Shown in pieces: positions 59,737 through 64,000 of a stretch of 64,000 nucleotides of DNA. The position numbers and the translations under genes were made by a program. The stretch's first letter is position 1; every line of letters starts with the position of its first letter. The stretch lies in contig NZ_CP016776.1 in NCBI RefSeq assembly GCF_002288185.1, forward strand, positions 372,001 to 436,000. Reading direction: 5' to 3'. This DNA is from Candidatus Planktophila vernalis. Its GTDB lineage: Bacteria; Actinomycetota; Actinomycetes; Nanopelagicales; Nanopelagicaceae. Under the pieces are notes generated by a model. It was not told where the DNA came from. It saw only the letters and a list, made by a program, of their open reading frames with translations, and did no database searches.

Positions 59737-59859
59737 ATGATGAACTTAGCAAACGAGGCCGTGCGCGAACTCCCAATGCCCCCTTACGCATTTGGCATTA
59801 TTGGTTTTGCCGTTCTCTCGCTTCTTCTGTATTTAACTCTCCGCCTAGACCGGGACTAA
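59737..59859 (+). CDS. 40-residue single-span membrane protein upstream of nadD
   Basis: MMNLANEAVRELPMPPYAF then a single hydrophobic helix and a charged tail LRLDRD. Similar tiny proteins with the ELPMPP motif precede nadD in other actinobacteria, from memory. It ends one base before the nadD start, inside a hairpin, so its translation probably opens nadD. Function unknown. Confidence 0.72.
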   Translation: MMNLANEAVRELPMPPYAFGIIGFAVLSLLLYLTLRLDRD

Positions 59860-59868
59860 TTTGTCCCG
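59851..59868 (+). promoter_or_regulatory. Hairpin sequestering the nadD start codon
   Basis: CGGGAC (59851-59856) and GTCCCG (59863-59868) pair perfectly around TAATTT. The loop holds the stop of the small gene and the first bases of the TTG start of nadD. Translation of the upstream gene would melt it. Confidence 0.5.
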
Positions 59869-60412
59869 CGTTGGAATTTACGGCGGAACCTTTGACCCCA
59901 TTCACCGTGGTCATCTGCACGTAATTACCCAACTATTTAAAAAAGATCTCATTGATCAATTACTTCTAATCCCTGCAGGCAATCCGCTACTTCGCAGTGC
60001 CGAGCCAAGTGCATCTGCTGAGCAACGTCGCACGATGTGTGAGTTAGCCGTTTCAACTTTGCCAGAAGAAATCAAGAACAAAGTGCAGGTCAATCCCATT
60101 GAGATATTGCGTCAAGGTCCAAGCTATGCCATTGATACCGTTGAGGCCGTTAGTCAAACATTTCCAGATGATCAGATCTACTTAATTGTAGGAGCCGATG
60201 CTTTTTCAAAGATGGATCAATGGCATAGGGCCCAAGAGTTAGAAAAAATGGTCTCAATCATCTGCATCAATCGCCCAGGTTATCCAGCAACTGGGATTGA
60301 TATTGAGGCCCTTGATACTGCGGCAACATCGATTCGCCAGGGAATGAGCGCTGATGTGCCGGAAATTGTGGCGGGATTTATAAGAGAGAATGGGCTCTAT
60401 GACAATCAGTAG
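59861..60412 (+). CDS. nadD: Nicotinate-nucleotide adenylyltransferase
   Basis: Adenylates nicotinate mononucleotide in NAD synthesis. 183 residues: GIYGGTFDPIHRGHL with the catalytic HxGH, LIVGADAFSKMDQW, and a C-terminal AATSIRQGM in place of the usual SSTxIR. TTG start, no Shine-Dalgarno sequence; likely coupled to the preceding small gene. Confidence 0.94.
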   Translation: MSRVGIYGGTFDPIHRGHLHVITQLFKKDLIDQLLLIPAGNPLLRSAEPSASAEQRRTMCELAVSTLPEEIKNKVQVNPIEILRQGPSYAIDTVEAVSQTFPDDQIYLIVGADAFSKMDQWHRAQELEKMVSIICINRPGYPATGIDIEALDTAATSIRQGMSADVPEIVAGFIRENGLYDNQ

Positions 60413-60776
60413 CAAAACCCGCGAGATAACCCAAGTAGCTGCCCATGCCATTATCGAAAAGATTGGCACGGATTTAATCGCTATTGATTTATCAGATCAA
60501 TTAGTTTTAAGTGAAGTTTTTTTGATTGCAACAGGCCAGAATTCAGCACAAGTTGATTCAATTGCAGATGAAGTAGAACGCAAGCTTCAAGCAATAGGAG
60601 AGAAGCCAGCACGCCGTGAAAAAGGCGCTGAATGGATTCTGCTTGATTACTCAGATTTAGTTGTGCATATTCAAAGTGTTGAACTTCGCAAGTACTACAT
60701 GCTTGATCGTCTTTGGAATGATTGCCCAACGATTGAACTAGATGCTGTGAAGGAAGCCGCATTAAATGGTAGGTAA
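60399..60776 (+). CDS. rsfS: Ribosome silencing factor
   Basis: Binds ribosomal protein L14 and blocks subunit joining in slow growth. 125 residues from the ATG at 60399: DLVLSEVFLIATG-like core and EWILLDYSDLVVHI, ELRKYYMLDRLW. It overlaps nadD by 14 bp and the phosphatase gene by 11 bp. Confidence 0.93.
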   Translation: MTISSKTREITQVAAHAIIEKIGTDLIAIDLSDQLVLSEVFLIATGQNSAQVDSIADEVERKLQAIGEKPARREKGAEWILLDYSDLVVHIQSVELRKYYMLDRLWNDCPTIELDAVKEAALNGR

Positions 60777-61416
60777 TCGAATTGTTATTTGGCGCCATGG
60801 ACAAACAGACTGGAACAAGATAAACCGTTTTCAAGGCCATTCTGATATTCCACTCAATGAAGTTGGAAAAGTACAAGTAACTCGAGCAGCCCAAGTTTTA
60901 GCGGGCATGAATCCAACGCAAATTATTTCAAGTGATTTAGGTCGAGCGAAAGAAACCGCACAATCTCTCGCAGATTTAACTGGCTTGGGTTTTTCTTCAC
61001 ATGAATCACTACGTGAAACTAATGGTGGTTTGTGGGAAGGTAAAACTGGTTCACAAAATCGTGCCGAAGATTTCCATAACTTTATTCGCTGGATTGATGG
61101 CGACGATAGTCCAGCTGGCACAACAGGGGAGCGACGCAGTGAAGTTGCATCTCGAGCAGTTGGTGAAATCCTAAAAGCTTTAGAAGGAAAAACTGAACAA
61201 CTCTTAGTTGTTGCAACACATGGTGGAACAGCCAGATGCGTTCTAGGTGAATTACTTCAACTTCCACTTTCGCATTGGGGAGTTTTGGGTGGACTTTCAA
61301 ATGCATCATGGTCGGTCCTTCAAAGAAATCCCCGTCAGTGGAATTTAGTCGAACACAACGCTGGATCTATTCCAGAACCTGTTTATGGCGAAGAAAGTGG
61401 AGCAACTTTCGTTTAA
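60766..61416 (+). CDS. Histidine phosphatase family protein
   Basis: 216 residues of the phosphoglycerate mutase superfamily: phospho-His in IVIWRHGQTDWN, SSDLGRAKETAQSL, and the second His in VVATHGGTARCVLGE. Usually annotated as a broad phosphatase; the substrate is unknown. Its place after rsfS and before tRNA-Ala/leuS follows the actinobacterial order. Confidence 0.88.
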   Translation: MVGNRIVIWRHGQTDWNKINRFQGHSDIPLNEVGKVQVTRAAQVLAGMNPTQIISSDLGRAKETAQSLADLTGLGFSSHESLRETNGGLWEGKTGSQNRAEDFHNFIRWIDGDDSPAGTTGERRSEVASRAVGEILKALEGKTEQLLVVATHGGTARCVLGELLQLPLSHWGVLGGLSNASWSVLQRNPRQWNLVEHNAGSIPEPVYGEESGATFV

Positions 61417-61460
61417 AACCACCGCACATGTATGCGGTAAGGTCTGCACTTGAAGTAAAT

Positions 61461-61533
61461 GGGGCTATAGCGCAGCTGGTAGCGCACCTGCATGGCATGC
61501 AGGGGGTCAGGGGTTCAAATCCCCTTAGCTCCA
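61461..61533 (+). tRNA. tRNA-Ala (GGC anticodon)
   Basis: Acceptor GGGGCTA/TAGCTCC (one G-U) with discriminator A, anticodon stem CCTGC/GCAGG with loop ATGGCAT (anticodon GGC), T-arm AGGGG/CCCCT around TTCAAAT. CCA is not encoded. leuS begins 3 bp later. Confidence 0.95.
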
Positions 61534-61536
61534 CGT

Positions 61537-64000
61537 ATGAATAACAACGTGAATGACGAGCGCGAGCACGCGGCATATGACTTTGCCTACGTGCAGGAAA
61601 AATGGCTGCCCATTTGGGATCAAGTTCAGCCATTTAAATCTGGTCGCCCGGATGACAAACGTGAAAAGAAATATGTCTTGGATATGTTTCCTTATCCATC
61701 AGGTGATCTTCACATGGGTCATGCCGAGGCATATGCATTAGGTGATGTGATTGCCCGTTACTGGGTGCAAAAGGGATTTAACGTTATGCACCCAATTGCT
61801 TGGGATGCTTTTGGTTTACCTGCTGAAAACGCTGCAATCAAACGTAATTCTGATCCACGCATCTGGACCTATGAAAACATTGCTGTGCAAAAAGCATCGA
61901 TGCGACGATTTGCATGTTCATTTGACTGGGACCGAGTCTTTAATACGTGCGATCCTGAATACTATAAATGGAATCAATGGTTATTTTTAAAGCTGCACGA
62001 GCGCGGACTTGCTTATCGAAAAGATTCAGCAGTGAACTGGTGTCCTGGTTGCCAAACTGTTTTAGCTAATGAGCAAGTAGTTGCAGGACTTTGTGAGCGT
62101 TGTGATTCAGCCGTAACGAAGAAGAAGTTGAATCAGTGGTATTTCAAGATCACTGATTACGCCGATCGTTTACTAGATGACATGGCTCAACTTGAGGGCA
62201 AGTGGCCTGAAAAAGTCTTAATGATGCAGCGCAACTGGATTGGTCGTTCAACTGGTGCCAATGTTTCCTTTGTAATTGAAGGCCGCACGGCACCTGTAAC
62301 CATCTACACAACCCGTCCAGATACTTTATATGGCGCGACTTTCATGGTTGTTGCTGCCGATAGTGAACTTGCTGCAGAGTTAGTGGTTGGTACAGGAATC
62401 GAAACAGAGTTCAATGCTTATCTTGAAAAAATCAAGGCTGATAGCGATATTGATCGTCTAGCAACAGATCGTCCTAAGAGTGGAGTTTTCCTAAATCGCT
62501 ATGCGATTAACCCTGTAAATGGAGCAAAGCTACCTATCTGGGCAAGTGATTATGTTCTAGCTGATTACGGCACCGGTGCCATCATGGCTGTTCCAGCTCA
62601 CGATCAGCGAGATTTAGATTTTGCTAAAGCATTTAAATTGCCTGTAGTTGTAGTTGTTGAAACTGGGGAAGAAGATCCCAATACAAGTGGTGTTGCAACA
62701 ACGGGAGATGGAAAATTAGTTAACTCAGGCGCACTCAATGGTCTTAATAAGGCCGATGCAATCGCTGCTATTAACAGCCAATTAGAAAAAGATGGTCTTG
62801 GAAAATCTGCCCGTAACTACCGTTTGCGCGATTGGTTAGTCTCTCGTCAGCGCTACTGGGGAACTCCAATTCCAATTATTCACTGCCCATCATGTGGTGA
62901 AGTTCCTGTTCCTGCAGATCAACTTCCACTTACTTTGCCTGATGCAAAAGGTTTAGATTTAAAGCCAAAGGGAACATCACCACTGGGTGCTGCAACTGAT
63001 TGGGTCAATGTTGCATGTCCTAAGTGTGGGGCTGCATCAAAGAGAGATACTGACACGATGGATACCTTCGTGGATTCATCCTGGTATTACTTACGTTATC
63101 CATCATCTACTGTGCACGATGAACCATTTTCAAAGAAAGATATTGAAACGTGGTTGCCAGTTGATCAATATGTTGGCGGCGTAACACATGCGATTTTGCA
63201 CCTTCTCTACAGCCGCTTCTTTACTAAAGTATTAAGCGACATGGGCATGGTTAATTTCAATGAACCATTTACCCGCCTGCTCAACCAAGGAATGGTTGTC
63301 ATGGATGGCTCTGCGATGTCAAAGAGCCGTGGCAACCTTGTTGCACTCTCTGATGAACTTGAAAAGCATGGCGTTGATGCAATTCGCTTGTCTATGGTTT
63401 TTGCTGGTCCACCAGAAGATGACGTTGACTGGTCTGATGTTTCACCATCGGGTTCAGTTAAATTCTTAACTCGTGCTTGGCGTTTATCTGGAGATGTAAC
63501 AAGTGCTCCAGGGGCAGATTTTTCCAAGGGAGATGTCTCTCTGCGTAAAGCAACACACAAGGCATTAAATGATGCAGGATTTGCAGTTGAGTCATTCCGA
63601 TTCAACGTCGCAGTCGCCCGCGTTATGGAGCTAGTAAATGCAACGCGTAAAGCGATTGACTCTGGTTGCGGAGGCTCTGATCCTGCAGTTCGCGAAGCTG
63701 TTGAAGCAATTGCAATCATGATTTCACTTGTTGCACCGTTTACAGCAGAAGAGATGTGGGAGCGATTGGGACATAAGCCTGCTGTGGCACTTGCAGGCTG
63801 GCCAGCGGTGGATCCAAAACTTCTTGTGGCAGATTCAGTGGAAGCCGTTATTCAAATTAATGGCAAGATTAAAGAGCGCATTGATGTCTCACCAACGATT
63901 ACAGATGCAGAACTTGAGGCGTTAGCCCTTGCACACCCAACGATTGTTGCCGAACTAGGCACAAACGCACCGAAAAAGGTCATTGCGCGCGCGCCAAAAC
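61537..64000 (+). CDS. leuS: Leucyl-tRNA synthetase (3' end beyond the window)
   Basis: Class I synthetase for tRNA-Leu; about 821 residues are in the window. HIGH-type motif HMGH at 59-62 in [16 protein letters not shown], a CP1 editing domain with the [15 protein letters not shown] segment, a zinc-type [10 protein letters not shown] insert, and MSKS in [14 protein letters not shown]. The ATG lies only 3 bp after tRNA-Ala and has no ribosome-binding site, so the mRNA is probably made by tRNA 3' processing or read without a leader. Confidence 0.95.
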   Translation, partial: MNNNVNDEREHAAYDFAYVQEKWLPIWDQVQPFKSGRPDDKREKKYVLDMFPYPSGDLHMGHAEAYALGDVIARYWVQKGFNVMHPIAWDAFGLPAENAAIKRNSDPRIWTYENIAVQKASMRRFACSFDWDRVFNTCDPEYYKWNQWLFLKLHERGLAYRKDSAVNWCPGCQTVLANEQVVAGLCERCDSAVTKKKLNQWYFKITDYADRLLDDMAQLEGKWPEKVLMMQRNWIGRSTGANVSFVIEGRTAPVTIYTTRPDTLYGATFMVVAADSELAAELVVGTGIETEFNAYLEKIKADSDIDRLATDRPKSGVFLNRYAINPVNGAKLPIWASDYVLADYGTGAIMAVPAHDQRDLDFAKAFKLPVVVVVETGEEDPNTSGVATTGDGKLVNSGALNGLNKADAIAAINSQLEKDGLGKSARNYRLRDWLVSRQRYWGTPIPIIHCPSCGEVPVPADQLPLTLPDAKGLDLKPKGTSPLGAATDWVNVACPKCGAASKRDTDTMDTFVDSSWYYLRYPSSTVHDEPFSKKDIETWLPVDQYVGGVTHAILHLLYSRFFTKVLSDMGMVNFNEPFTRLLNQGMVVMDGSAMSKSRGNLVALSDELEKHGVDAIRLSMVFAGPPEDDVDWSDVSPSGSVKFLTRAWRLSGDVTSAPGADFSKGDVSLRKATHKALNDAGFAVESFRFNVAVARVMELVNATRKAIDSGCGGSDPAVREAVEAIAIMISLVAPFTAEEMWERLGHKPAVALAGWPAVDPKLLVADSVEAVIQINGKIKERIDVSPTITDAELEALALAHPTIVAELGTNAPKKVIARAPK

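Noticed and set aside
61421-61438. Terminator between the phosphatase gene and tRNA-Ala
   Set aside because: ACCGCA/TGCGGT forms a short hairpin but no U-run follows.

Overview
The window looks like a chromosomal segment of a streamlined, fairly low-GC actinobacterium. The closest fit I can name from gene content is the freshwater acI lineage (Nanopelagicales, Planktophila-like). Reasons: actinobacterial families (DUF3145, MgtA-type mannosyltransferase, actinobacterial Zur, GlnA2-type glutamine synthetase, the nadD-rsfS-phosphatase-tRNA-Ala-leuS order), a moderate A+T content unusual for the phylum, almost no intergenic space, many 1-4 nt gene overlaps, and very frequent leaderless promoters (TANNNT ending 5-9 nt before the start codon). 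I see no insertion sequence, prophage, CRISPR array or rRNA. Lineage is inferred by reading alone.

Layout. 0-4.3 kb: 5' part of tgt, a MarR regulator with a palindromic operator, a protein made only of A/K/P/R, an MFS exporter and panB. 4.3-12.3 kb: nadE; a cysteine-rich leader peptide with cysK-cysE; a glutamine synthetase; a leucine leader peptide with leuA; recO-uppS. 12.3-15.5 kb: a zinc module (ZIP importer, Zur, small zinc-ribbon protein) facing a small monooxygenase-like gene and glyS across a perfect Zur-type palindrome. 15.5-22.9 kb: dusB, a DUF218 protein, dgt, dnaG, tRNA-Asn, a DoxX/Rieske protein, an HtrA-like protease and an ACT-domain protein. 22.9-31.5 kb: Leloir genes galTEK facing an alpha-galactosidase, then glpK facing glpD.

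31.4-41.9 kb: envelope and stress genes (GH25 muramidase, orphan DnaX-like domain, response regulator, nnrD, katG, His-rich membrane protein, two NlpC/P60 hydrolases, beta-propeller protein, tRNA-Met, M23 peptidase, cold-shock protein). 42-48.3 kb: DUF3145 and a SIMPL protein, converging on the fatty-acid cluster fabD-fabH-acpP-fabF-accD. 48.3-53.6 kb: glgX, an SGNH hydrolase and two GT4 glycosyltransferases. 53.7-64 kb: etfBA, cysteine desulfurase-mnmA-ligA, a 40-residue membrane protein, nadD-rsfS-phosphatase, tRNA-Ala and leuS (cut by the window end).

The most interesting signals are two tiny leaderless leader-peptide genes upstream of cysK (6028-6105, C-terminal Cys codons) and leuA (8979-9026, three consecutive Leu codons). 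In both, a 7-nt piece of the leader ORF at or next to the regulatory codons is complementary to the Shine-Dalgarno sequence of the following biosynthetic gene. This suggests one shared design, translational attenuation in which a ribosome stalled on the scarce amino acid's codons uncovers the downstream ribosome-binding site. Cysteine-rich leaderless leader ORFs in mycobacteria and leu leaders in actinobacteria are known; the shared anti-SD arrangement here is my inference from the sequence.
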